64,000 bases of DNA from Sedimentisphaerales bacterium. GTDB taxonomy: Bacteria > Planctomycetota > Phycisphaerae > Sedimentisphaerales > Anaerobacaceae. A program made the position numbers and the translations under genes. The stretch spans positions 1-64,000 of the forward strand of contig JAFGLV010000101.1 in the NCBI GenBank assembly GCA_016927855.1. Reading direction: 5' to 3'. Below the pieces are notes generated by a model, which worked only from the letters and a program-made list of their open reading frames with translations, had not been told where the DNA came from and did no database searches. Below are positions 48,499 through 56,636 of the stretch, piece after piece (position 1 is the first letter of the stretch; each line of letters begins with the position of its first letter).

Positions 48499-50382
48499 TT
48501 ATCGACGTTCCGCCAGCCGTTTCAACCAGAGGATGCCGTCTGCCGGCTGGGCGCTCGAGCCCGATCTGATGTTGGGTGGAGCGGTGAAGACCTCCGAGAA
48601 CTCCGGCGCGTCCTGGTAATAAGTGAAGCGCAGCTCGCCCAAGGGATCGAACTCGTCGCCGGTTGTCGGCAGCAGCGTGATAGCCTCGACGACGTCCCTG
48701 GCCACATTCACCGTGTAGACCAGTCTGAAGCCCTCGGCGTAGACAGTAACGGTCCCATGACCGGTGTCACGATCATAGGCGGTGTCGAAACGCAGACGCT
48801 GCTCGGCGGCGTCCCGTCGAACCGTATCGAGCGTGTGCAGGCCCATCCAGGGTCGAGGCAGTCCCGCGAAGAAGCTTCCGGGCGCCAGCCGGGCTGAGAT
48901 ACGGCCGGCATCATCATAGATGCGGGCGCCTGCGGGAGTATCCACGAACGCAGGTCGCCCGCCAACGCTGAGTTTCAGCCACGGATAGTGCCCGCGGATC
49001 GCGGCATAGACCAGTGGCAGCCGTCCCGCGCCGGATACGATACGACCGGCGACCTGGCCGGCGATCTCAAAGTAGGCCCAGCCCTGCTGGTGCATCGCGT
49101 CACGCTCGTCGATCATTCGCACGCTGTCGGGCCAACTGAACAGGAAATACTCCTCGTTGAGGACGTTCAGATGCCGCTCGACATGCCAGAGAGGCCTGTC
49201 TCGATCGCGCTGCTGCTTGGCGATGACCAGCAATCCTCTTCGGTCGCTCGTTATCGGCTCGATATCGGTCGTGTGTCCTTCGACCTGCGACAGGAAATCG
49301 CTGAAAGCCGGTGGATCCGTCGGCAGGCGCATCACCGACAAGTCGGGTTTCCAGATGCGATGGTTGGTGATGTGGACGGTGGCGCCCCGCGCATCGTACA
49401 GGTAGTTGGCATACTGATTCTGCAGGACGCGACACGCGGGATTCTCGCCCGCCGGACCCGATTCCACCAGGCGCATCATGACCGGATCGCTGCCGCCGGA
49501 CGGGAAATAGTACCAACATTCTTGTTGAGCCGACGACTGCGATTGCCAGGGAGGCGCCGGCAGGACGTTGGTCCGGCTCGACGCCGCAGCCGGCGCGGAA
49601 GCGGCTCTCTCCCGGTCGGTCCCGATGGATGCCGGGATTCCCACCGCCAGTGTGCCTGCGGTCGCCAGTACGATCAGTCCCGTCTTTCCCCCGGCCGCTG
49701 CCAGCAGAGCCGCCAGTGGCCCGGCTTCCAGGGTGGCAGCGCTAACCGCGACCTGGGCAGCGGTTGCTTCGTTGGCCGCCGTGACCTTGCCAAAGACGAC
49801 CAAAGCCAGAACGAGCGAGCCCTTGCCCAGCCCATAGTCCGCCAGACGGCGGGCCAGAGACTTCTTGGCACGGCAGAACAGGGCGCGGGCGCCGATCTCC
49901 GAGCAGCCGACCAATCGGGCGATCTCGGCGTAGGACAGATGATCGTAGCACCGCATGGTCAGAACCGCGCGGTGCGAAGGCGACAGTTGCTCGACCGAAC
50001 GCAGGACGATGTGCTTGAGCTCGTCGGTGACCACCTCCGCCAGCGTGTCGTCGCGGGACTGCTTCTCAGGCTCGTAACCGGTCTCGGAGAAGGCGCGGGT
50101 CTTGCGGCGCCAGCTCTTGCCATAGTGATTGCGGACCTTGTTGAACGCGATGCCACAGAGCCAGGGCCAGAACTTCTCGGCCCGGCGGAGCTTCCCGAAT
50201 ATCCTGAGCATCTCCAAGATCGACTCCTGTAGAATGTCGCCGGTCAGGTCTTCGTCGAGAGTCAGGCGGAACACGTACTCGTGCAGGCGGACCCTTGCCG
50301 CTTCAGCCAGGCGATCGAGACTGCCGCGATCGCCGAGCTGCGCCTTCTTGACCAATTCGGCGTAGTCAGTCAGGTCACACAT
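48499..50382 (-). CDS. ECF sigma factor fused to a membrane-anchored extracytoplasmic domain
   Basis: This 627-residue protein has sigma-70 region 2 at about 8-90 (DLTGDILQESILEMLRIFGKL with FWPWLCGIAFNKVRNH), and sigma region 4 at about 122-182 (LSPSHRAVLTMRCYDHLSYAEIARLVGCS, a helix-turn-helix). A Gly/Ala-rich linker leads to one membrane span at 233-254, then about 370 extracytoplasmic residues that end in a mixed alpha/beta domain. A sigma factor held to the membrane could sense envelope state directly, without a separate anti-sigma factor; this is inference. The gene lies between the PhoPQ-type hydrolase and the beta-helix gene, both on the same strand. Confidence 0.85.
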   Translation of the reverse strand: MCDLTDYAELVKKAQLGDRGSLDRLAEAARVRLHEYVFRLTLDEDLTGDILQESILEMLRIFGKLRRAEKFWPWLCGIAFNKVRNHYGKSWRRKTRAFSETGYEPEKQSRDDTLAEVVTDELKHIVLRSVEQLSPSHRAVLTMRCYDHLSYAEIARLVGCSEIGARALFCRAKKSLARRLADYGLGKGSLVLALVVFGKVTAANEATAAQVAVSAATLEAGPLAALLAAAGGKTGLIVLATAGTLAVGIPASIGTDRERAASAPAAASSRTNVLPAPPWQSQSSAQQECWYYFPSGGSDPVMMRLVESGPAGENPACRVLQNQYANYLYDARGATVHITNHRIWKPDLSVMRLPTDPPAFSDFLSQVEGHTTDIEPITSDRRGLLVIAKQQRDRDRPLWHVERHLNVLNEEYFLFSWPDSVRMIDERDAMHQQGWAYFEIAGQVAGRIVSGAGRLPLVYAAIRGHYPWLKLSVGGRPAFVDTPAGARIYDDAGRISARLAPGSFFAGLPRPWMGLHTLDTVRRDAAEQRLRFDTAYDRDTGHGTVTVYAEGFRLVYTVNVARDVVEAITLLPTTGDEFDPLGELRFTYYQDAPEFSEVFTAPPNIRSGSSAQPADGILWLKRLAERR

Positions 50383-50407
50383 CTCTCGTCATACATAAGT
50401 CTGGCGT

Positions 50408-50442
50408 GTTCGCCCGATGTGACGCGGCGAACGAGTTTTTTT
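50408..50442 (+). terminator. Putative intrinsic terminator, antisense to local genes
   Basis: GTTCGCC (50408-50414) pairs with GGCGAAC (50426-50432), followed by GAG and a 7-T run (50436-50442). The T-run lies on the plus strand, but all neighbouring genes are on the minus strand, so it would stop antisense or readthrough transcripts. Confidence 0.5.
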
Positions 50443-50468
50443 CCAGTTCTCTCATGCAGACGCGTACG

Positions 50469-52352
50469 CTACTCCGCAGCGTCGTAGGCGTACCAGGCGA
50501 TCCCCTCGTAGGTCCACGTGTCCGGCCAGGTCGCCAGCACGTAGTCCCTCTCCGCGTCGTCGATGGTGTAGAAATGGCAGCCCAGAACGGGAGACCAGAA
50601 ACGATATACCGGTCTTGTCCCGTCCGGCTGTTGACCCTCCGGATAGGCGTAGAACACCGCGCCTTCGTAGGTCCAGATGCCGGGGTAGGTCGCCAGCACG
50701 TAATCGCGTTCACTCTCGTCAATCGTGTAGAAATGGGCGGTGTAGCGGTCGGACCAGAAGCGGTACACCGGGCGCAACCCCCAGTCGCATTCGCTGAGGT
50801 ACGCATAGTAGCCCACGGTCTCGTAGGCCCAGTAGTCGGGGTAGCGGCTCTGGACGAAGCTCTTCTCGTACGGGCTGATCGTGTAGAAGTGCCGTCCGCC
50901 CTGTGACGACCAGAACCGGTGAACTGGCGCCAGCATGACCTCGGGGAAAGGCATTGCCTTCGGCAGGACCTGCATCTCGGTCGTGAAGTGGTAGTCGAAG
51001 TCCCCGTTGGGCGAGTATTGCTGCGAGAAGGGATTGCTATAGACCAGCTCCACGAAGAACGCCGTCCAGCCGGCGCTTGGCGCTGGCACTTGGCCCACAT
51101 AGACCCCGTCTCCCAGGTTCGACAGGGCAGAGCCTGTCCAGGCGGCGCCGATGGTGGTCAGGCGGAAGTCTCTCGTGCTCGGGTTGGTTGCCTGCCAGAG
51201 CGTGACCGATTTGGGCGGATCGACCATCTCGACCCGGATCGAGCCATCGGCTTGGATCGTCCAGGAGAAACGGGGACGCTGGTAGCTGTTCAGGACCGCG
51301 TCGTAGTACGGTATCGTGCAGTTGACGATCTGATCGTAGGCTCCCGTCAGGTAGTGGTCGGTGTTGGGCACGTGGCGCAGGTACGTCTCGCCGGCCAGAT
51401 CGTTGATGTAGAAGCGGGCTGAGTCGGAGACGAAGAAATCGTCGCCGGCGGCGTTGATAATGAACTTGGGCATGGTCAGCCGGTCCCGGTAGGCGTAGGG
51501 ATCGACGATCTGGAGCAGCTTGGTGCCTTCGTCCGTTCCCAGGCGGTCGAAGATGCCGAGTTCCTCGTAGGGGCTCAAGGCCTCCGCCCAGAAGCCGTAC
51601 GACGCCCAGTGGTGCGCGAAGGAAACTGGCATGTTGAGCAAATCGCTGACGATCGGGCAAATGGCGCGGATGCGCGGATCGACCGCGGCGGTCAGCCAGG
51701 CAGTCCAGCCCCGCTTGGACCCGCCCACCAGGACGAACCGGTTGATCCCATAGCCATTCGTGCCGCCTACGAAGCTCTTGGTCGCGTCCATGGCGCGCAC
51801 GACCGCCTTGACCATCGGCAATTGCACGATCCAGGTCGGGTCGCCGGTCGCGAAGTACTTGTTCCACGAGTAGGCAATGATCTCGTCCTCACTGCGCGGA
51901 CTGGCTTCGTCCGTGAACAGCATAGGCTGGTTGGGCACCGCCGAGACGCGCACGACCACCGTTCGTGTCGCGGCCGATAGTTGACGCAGTTGTAGATCGA
52001 AGGCAATAGGGGGATCGGCAGTATCGCCACCTTCGATCAGCAGCAGCGCTGTGTCTTTGACGGGAGGGGCAAAGAGGTAGTGTTCAGGCACGATGACCGT
52101 CAGCCAATGGTGCCAGAGGGGTTGATCGACTTCGGTCTGCGTCCGCCAGGCCTGGCTGGTCAGGTCCAGCACGTAGCCTGTCGTGTAGGTGGAGCCGTCG
52201 AATTGTGAGGACCCGACCAGGCTGAAGGTGTAGTGTGAATCGGGCGTCGCGACGTAGTCGTCCAGCGCCGTGGCAAGCCCCCGATTCGCCAGAGCAAGAC
52301 TTACCGCCAGCCAAGTGATACATGCGGTCCGAATTCGCCTGCGGCCCAGCAT
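50469..52352 (-). CDS. PhoPQ-activated pathogenicity-related hydrolase with three C-terminal repeats
   Basis: This 627-residue protein has a signal peptide from the internal ATG (MLGRRRIRTACITWLAVSLALA) and an alpha/beta-hydrolase core. The nucleophile motif is VLVGGSKRGW near 211, the acid is in INAAGDDFF and the His is in PNTDHYLTG, as in the PhoPQ-activated protein (PqaA) family. Three copies of a roughly 48-residue repeat follow near the C-terminus: FWSSQGGRHFYTISPYEK, FWSDRYTAHFYTIDESER and FWSPVLGCHFYTIDDAER, each followed by YxWxYE. These match DUF5648-type repeats. The enzyme is probably an exported esterase or peptidase; the substrate is unknown. A longer upstream start (52409) is also open. 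Confidence 0.86.
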   Translation of the reverse strand: MLGRRRIRTACITWLAVSLALANRGLATALDDYVATPDSHYTFSLVGSSQFDGSTYTTGYVLDLTSQAWRTQTEVDQPLWHHWLTVIVPEHYLFAPPVKDTALLLIEGGDTADPPIAFDLQLRQLSAATRTVVVRVSAVPNQPMLFTDEASPRSEDEIIAYSWNKYFATGDPTWIVQLPMVKAVVRAMDATKSFVGGTNGYGINRFVLVGGSKRGWTAWLTAAVDPRIRAICPIVSDLLNMPVSFAHHWASYGFWAEALSPYEELGIFDRLGTDEGTKLLQIVDPYAYRDRLTMPKFIINAAGDDFFVSDSARFYINDLAGETYLRHVPNTDHYLTGAYDQIVNCTIPYYDAVLNSYQRPRFSWTIQADGSIRVEMVDPPKSVTLWQATNPSTRDFRLTTIGAAWTGSALSNLGDGVYVGQVPAPSAGWTAFFVELVYSNPFSQQYSPNGDFDYHFTTEMQVLPKAMPFPEVMLAPVHRFWSSQGGRHFYTISPYEKSFVQSRYPDYWAYETVGYYAYLSECDWGLRPVYRFWSDRYTAHFYTIDESERDYVLATYPGIWTYEGAVFYAYPEGQQPDGTRPVYRFWSPVLGCHFYTIDDAERDYVLATWPDTWTYEGIAWYAYDAAE

Positions 52353-52413
52353 CGAGCCTGCTGTTTCGAAGTCGATCAAGAACCACCTTCCTGCCACGGC
52401 GCGCGACAACGTA

Positions 52414-53244
52414 TCAGAAATCCTTGAAGTTCCTCAGCCATTGCGGCCACTTCTCCGGCAGCATCCCGCCGGCCGAGGTATAGCTGCCGGTCGTGTTATA
52501 CGACTTGTGCCACTTCAGCGTCCAAGGCTCTTTCAGTCCGACCCGGCGCGCCGAGAAGTCCAGGAACAACGCCGTGCCGAACCCGTCGTGACGATTCACA
52601 CAGTAACGCCCCATTTGGTCGTTATCGCTGCTGGACCAATTCACGCTATCCGTCGGCGGCGGGACGTCCGTCGCGAGCGGCCAGCCGTTATAGCGCAGCG
52701 CGTCGAGGAACACAGGAACATAGGCGGCGCCACGCACGTCGGGGCCGCGCCAGTGCTCCGCTGCCGAACGTCCGTGAGGAATGCCCGTACCGGGTGCGGG
52801 ATTGTTGCAATAGCCATTGATGCCATAGCTGCCCTTGACCGGCACCGGCCAGTTGTTCTGCGTGTAATAGCCCCAGGCGGTCGTCGAACCCAGCCAGGTC
52901 CCTTGGACTCCGAGACTGTTGCCGGCTTCGTCGTACCACTCCTTGGTCGCATTCGGGCAGCAGAACATGTCCATGTCCCACTTGTGATAGGCGGCCAGCG
53001 CACTGATCCAACGGTTGTTGCTTCCTCCGGCGCCTCCGCCCAGTCCGCCCATGAAACGCTGGTTGTTCTCCTGGGCGTACATGGAGAAGTACAGGCCCCA
53101 CTGCTTGATCTGGGCCAGGCAGGCGGCGGCACGCGCCTGCTTCTTGACCCGGTTCAAGGCGGGCATGAGAATAGCCATCAGCACGGCGATGATGGCGATG
53201 ACCACGAGTAGTTCGATCAGCGTGAAACCCCTGCGTCGAATCAT
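52414..53244 (-). CDS. Pseudopilin-like exported protein with canonical prepilin leader
   Basis: This 276-residue protein begins MIRRRGFTLIELLVVIAIIAVLMAIL, a short basic leader with Gly before Phe and Glu at +5, fully matching the prepilin-peptidase cleavage site. The mature part (LNRVKKQARAAACLAQIKQW) resembles the DUF1559-like planctomycete family, with a later Cys-containing extracellular domain. The ATG at 53244 has AGGGA about 8 nt upstream, and was chosen over an in-frame ATG 27 nt earlier because it gives the canonical leader. It could be exported by a type II-like secretion machine; the machine itself is not in the window. Confidence 0.86.
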   Translation of the reverse strand: MIRRRGFTLIELLVVIAIIAVLMAILMPALNRVKKQARAAACLAQIKQWGLYFSMYAQENNQRFMGGLGGGAGGSNNRWISALAAYHKWDMDMFCCPNATKEWYDEAGNSLGVQGTWLGSTTAWGYYTQNNWPVPVKGSYGINGYCNNPAPGTGIPHGRSAAEHWRGPDVRGAAYVPVFLDALRYNGWPLATDVPPPTDSVNWSSSDNDQMGRYCVNRHDGFGTALFLDFSARRVGLKEPWTLKWHKSYNTTGSYTSAGGMLPEKWPQWLRNFKDF

Positions 53245-53346
53245 GGTGCAGTTCCCTGTTGCAGCGATCATGACACCTCTTCGTCTCGTTGGATGCGTAA
53301 ACCCAGCCTGCTGTTCCCTGTCCTTACACGCGTTTTCGGTCCGAGT

Positions 53347-56300
53347 TCATCGGTTCTCCTCCGCAAAGCCGGGCGACCCTCCGGCATGCGCGCTGGCACG
53401 CCATGCATCTTTGCTACTCAGGGCGCTCGGGTCGGTTGCGAAGGGGTCGCTGACCGTTAGCGAATAACCCAGGCCGTCGGTCAGATCGTACCAGTCGTCC
53501 TCGAACCGGAAGTCCGCGATGACTTGCCCGGCCGCGTCGCTCAGCGCGATGCGTTCCCCGCCATTGCTCAGACTGCCGGCGTATTGGCCGGCCACGTTGA
53601 ACCCACCGCCATATCTGGCCTCGAAGGCATCCACATCCTTGACCACCAGGACGTTGTCCGCCGGCGCCAGCTCGACGTTGGGGAAGGTGAAGTCGATGCC
53701 GTCGATGAAGCGCACGAAGTTCAGATTGATGGTCTCGGCGCCGACGTTGGTCAGCTCGATATACTCGGTATTGGGATCGCCAGGCTGACCCGTTTCGATC
53801 GGGTGGTACATGATCTCGCTGATGCGCAGCCTCTCCGCCACCGGGCCGACGGCAAACGTTGCCTCGTGCAGCGCACTCCAGGTCGAGCCTCTCAGAACGC
53901 GTGCCTTGACCTGGGCGCTGCCTCCCAATGTCACCGGCGCGACATAGCGGAAGGCTGTGGAGGATACGCCGGTCGGAGTGCTGCTGCCTGCTCCTTCGGT
54001 CATCACTAACTCGACCGAGATCAGGAAATCGGAACTGGTTGTGGATTCATTCAAGCCTTGAATCGCCAGGAGGTTCCCTCCTTGACGCAGCGCACCGAGG
54101 TGCGGCGTGAGGTCGAACGTTTCGTACTCGATCGCGTCGATGTCCGAGTGGGTCCCGCTTGCCGTCGAATTCCAGGAAGGCGTTCCATTGAACAGGGCGC
54201 GCTGGATCTCGACGCCGTTGAGATAGGCCACGAATCCGTCGTCGTAGCGGACTTTCAGCCTCAGGGCACCGGCGTTCGCGACGTCACCGGCGGAGAGAAC
54301 GAAGGGGATGCGGATAAAGCACGTCGTATTGCGGCCGTACATCCGGCTCTCGACGTCGATGGCAAAGAACGGCTCGTAGCCGGAGCTGCGCTCGTAGCCG
54401 ATCCCTCCGGCGCCGCCGATCCAATCGGAATCATCGAACCCAGCGTCGCTTTTCCAGGTATTGCCGAGAGGGCCCGTTGGGACCAGCGCCCGTTTGGCGG
54501 CGGTCTCCGGGACAAGCACCAGTTCGCTGGTCGGACCGCTCGCAAGACTGGGTTCGCGCGGATCGCGCCCGTCGAGCGTATACCAGATTGTGCCTGCACT
54601 GGCTGACATCAAGATCGCAGCGCCGGAGGCGACGTGCCCACCATGCTGGCGGAGCCCGTCCACGACAAAGTCGGGCGCATCGACGTCGGGATAAAGCCCG
54701 GCGTTGCGCAGCCAGCCCAGCACCTGGTCCGAACGGTTCGGGAAGAAGCTCGCCAGCCTGTCGTTCTGCGTATTCAGCCAATCCTGGCGCGTATAAGGTC
54801 GCGACTGGCGGTTGTCACCCCATCGCGCCGATTCTCCCACGATGGCTCGGTCGATCTGGTGCATGCGCGCCTTGAACCTGTTGGCTGCCTCCGGGTAGCT
54901 GAGCGGACCGCCATGGTAGAACGCGCGATACACGAGGTCGGCGAACCGCAGGCGGTATTCGGGGCTCTGCGCCAGCTTGTCGTGAAGGCCTGAAGGACTT
55001 TCGCCTACGCTATTGGTCCCCTCGAGGGTGTGCTCGGCGTCCCAGGAGTGGAAGCGCCACTTGCCGTCGGGACCGTTGCGGTGCGTCGCATACCAGTTCT
55101 TGCTGGGCCAGTCGTGGTTGCCGCAGAACCAGTTGGCCAGGAGGTAGGAAATGAAGTCATCGACGTCGAGCCGCTCGCAGAGCGTCGCGTAGCGCGCGAC
55201 ATCGGTGGGGTTGGCCGCGACCGCGTTGGCGGCGCTGAGCATGGCGTTGTAGTTGGCGGTCGCATTGGCGCCGGTGCTGTGGTTGATGACACCGCTCGCG
55301 CTGTGCTTGATCGCGTCGTATTCGTCCTCGTCACCGCCGAAGATCTGGGCTGCCCAGGCATGGTCGGGACGCTCGTGGACGTAGTACATTCCCCAATACA
55401 GCCCGTTCAGGTAGAGGTGGGCGTAACCGCCGTGCGGCGAGTGTCCGCCGGTGGCGTTGTGCAAGTCGGCGACGTATTGGTCCTGGATGTAGGTGGCGGT
55501 GTTGCGCTGATCGCCGCCCGGGTGCAGCCAGGAGTGGTTAAGCACCGCGTCGAGGACGACGGTATTGAAGCGCTCGACGGGAGAGTCGGGAAAGAGCCCA
55601 AAGTCGAGCTTGGCCGGTCCGCCGGTCGGTGTGCCGTCGTCGGTCTGGGTCTTGAATCGGGGCCGCAGCGAGAGCTTGAAGGACTTCCACCGCTGAAGGC
55701 TCGTCCCGCCACCGGTGACGCCGCCGGCCATGGCCAGGGCGCAGTTGGCCTGCGCGGACCGGCCGGTATTCGGGTCGATGTACTCGAACGAGCACACCTT
55801 CTCGGGCGCTTCGGAGACGCGATAGGTCAGGTCCTCGTTGACATATATCCCCTCTGCGCCGAACAGATCGTCCCGGTAGAACGCCAGCGAGATGGTGGGG
55901 ACGGCTTCAAGATCGGCCGGTTCGAGCCGGTTACTCGGCGCCGCGTGGTCGACGATCTCCAGATCGACCTGGTAGTCGGCGAGTACGCTGCCGGAATACG
56001 ACCCGCCAGGCCATATACTCGGATAGCCGGACGGCGTCACCTGAGCGCCGGTGGCGGGATTCGTGGCTTGGCGCATGACGTCGTCGGGGAAGATATATGT
56101 GTGGGTGTCCACTTTCGTGGGTTGGCAGTCTTCTTTGAACGCCATGGCGCGGAGGCAGGTCGTCCTGGATATCGGGATCGGTCCGGCGTAGATCGTGCCT
56201 CGCCCCGGCGCCGGCGTGCTGCCGTCGAGGGTATAGACGATCGTGGCGCCGGCGGTCTCCGTCGCGATAGCTACGGCGAACGGTCCATCGTAGAAACCGC

Positions 56301-56487
56301 GCTGGTGGCTGAGCTGGATGTTGGTGACCGCCGGGTCGTCAGAGGCCGGATCTTCGGGGATGAACGACTTCCCGGCTTGCGCCGCGGTCACCTGGGCATG
56401 CCCGGCCCACTTCAGGGCCGACAGCAGGCAGAGTAGGCAGACCATGGTGGCGGTAAGCCGGCGTAATGCGTCCACGAATCTCGGCAC
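53347..56487 (-). CDS. CotH-kinase/lamin-tail domain exported protein
   Basis: This 1046-residue protein has a signal peptide (RRLTATMVCLLCLLSALKWAGHA) after a GTG start at 56487, chosen over a longer frame at 56538 because it has a Shine-Dalgarno-like GAGAAGAAG upstream. Domains in order are a chitobiase/hexosaminidase C-terminal-like strand domain (YDGPFAVAIATETAGATIVY), a CotH-kinase-like core with WGMYYVHERPDHAW and WRFHSWDAEHTLEG, a second chitobiase-like piece, a jelly-roll region (VRYDDGFVAYLNGVEI) and a C-terminal lamin-tail domain (LRISEIMYHPIETG). It is probably a cell-surface or spore-coat-like protein kinase or adhesion protein; activity is not shown. Confidence 0.85.
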   Translation of the reverse strand: MPRFVDALRRLTATMVCLLCLLSALKWAGHAQVTAAQAGKSFIPEDPASDDPAVTNIQLSHQRGFYDGPFAVAIATETAGATIVYTLDGSTPAPGRGTIYAGPIPISRTTCLRAMAFKEDCQPTKVDTHTYIFPDDVMRQATNPATGAQVTPSGYPSIWPGGSYSGSVLADYQVDLEIVDHAAPSNRLEPADLEAVPTISLAFYRDDLFGAEGIYVNEDLTYRVSEAPEKVCSFEYIDPNTGRSAQANCALAMAGGVTGGGTSLQRWKSFKLSLRPRFKTQTDDGTPTGGPAKLDFGLFPDSPVERFNTVVLDAVLNHSWLHPGGDQRNTATYIQDQYVADLHNATGGHSPHGGYAHLYLNGLYWGMYYVHERPDHAWAAQIFGGDEDEYDAIKHSASGVINHSTGANATANYNAMLSAANAVAANPTDVARYATLCERLDVDDFISYLLANWFCGNHDWPSKNWYATHRNGPDGKWRFHSWDAEHTLEGTNSVGESPSGLHDKLAQSPEYRLRFADLVYRAFYHGGPLSYPEAANRFKARMHQIDRAIVGESARWGDNRQSRPYTRQDWLNTQNDRLASFFPNRSDQVLGWLRNAGLYPDVDAPDFVVDGLRQHGGHVASGAAILMSASAGTIWYTLDGRDPREPSLASGPTSELVLVPETAAKRALVPTGPLGNTWKSDAGFDDSDWIGGAGGIGYERSSGYEPFFAIDVESRMYGRNTTCFIRIPFVLSAGDVANAGALRLKVRYDDGFVAYLNGVEIQRALFNGTPSWNSTASGTHSDIDAIEYETFDLTPHLGALRQGGNLLAIQGLNESTTSSDFLISVELVMTEGAGSSTPTGVSSTAFRYVAPVTLGGSAQVKARVLRGSTWSALHEATFAVGPVAERLRISEIMYHPIETGQPGDPNTEYIELTNVGAETINLNFVRFIDGIDFTFPNVELAPADNVLVVKDVDAFEARYGGGFNVAGQYAGSLSNGGERIALSDAAGQVIADFRFEDDWYDLTDGLGYSLTVSDPFATDPSALSSKDAWRASAHAGGSPGFAEENR

Positions 56488-56636
56488 CTTCTTCTCTCTT
56501 ACGTCGTCTGTATGGGCAGAAACACTTCGCGCCGCCACCGCCGGGAGCTGGCCAGACCTTTACCAGCCTTGTTCAGCTTAACATACTGACAGCCCACGAG
56601 TCAATATCCGAACGCGGCGGGAAATCGCCTTGTCAC

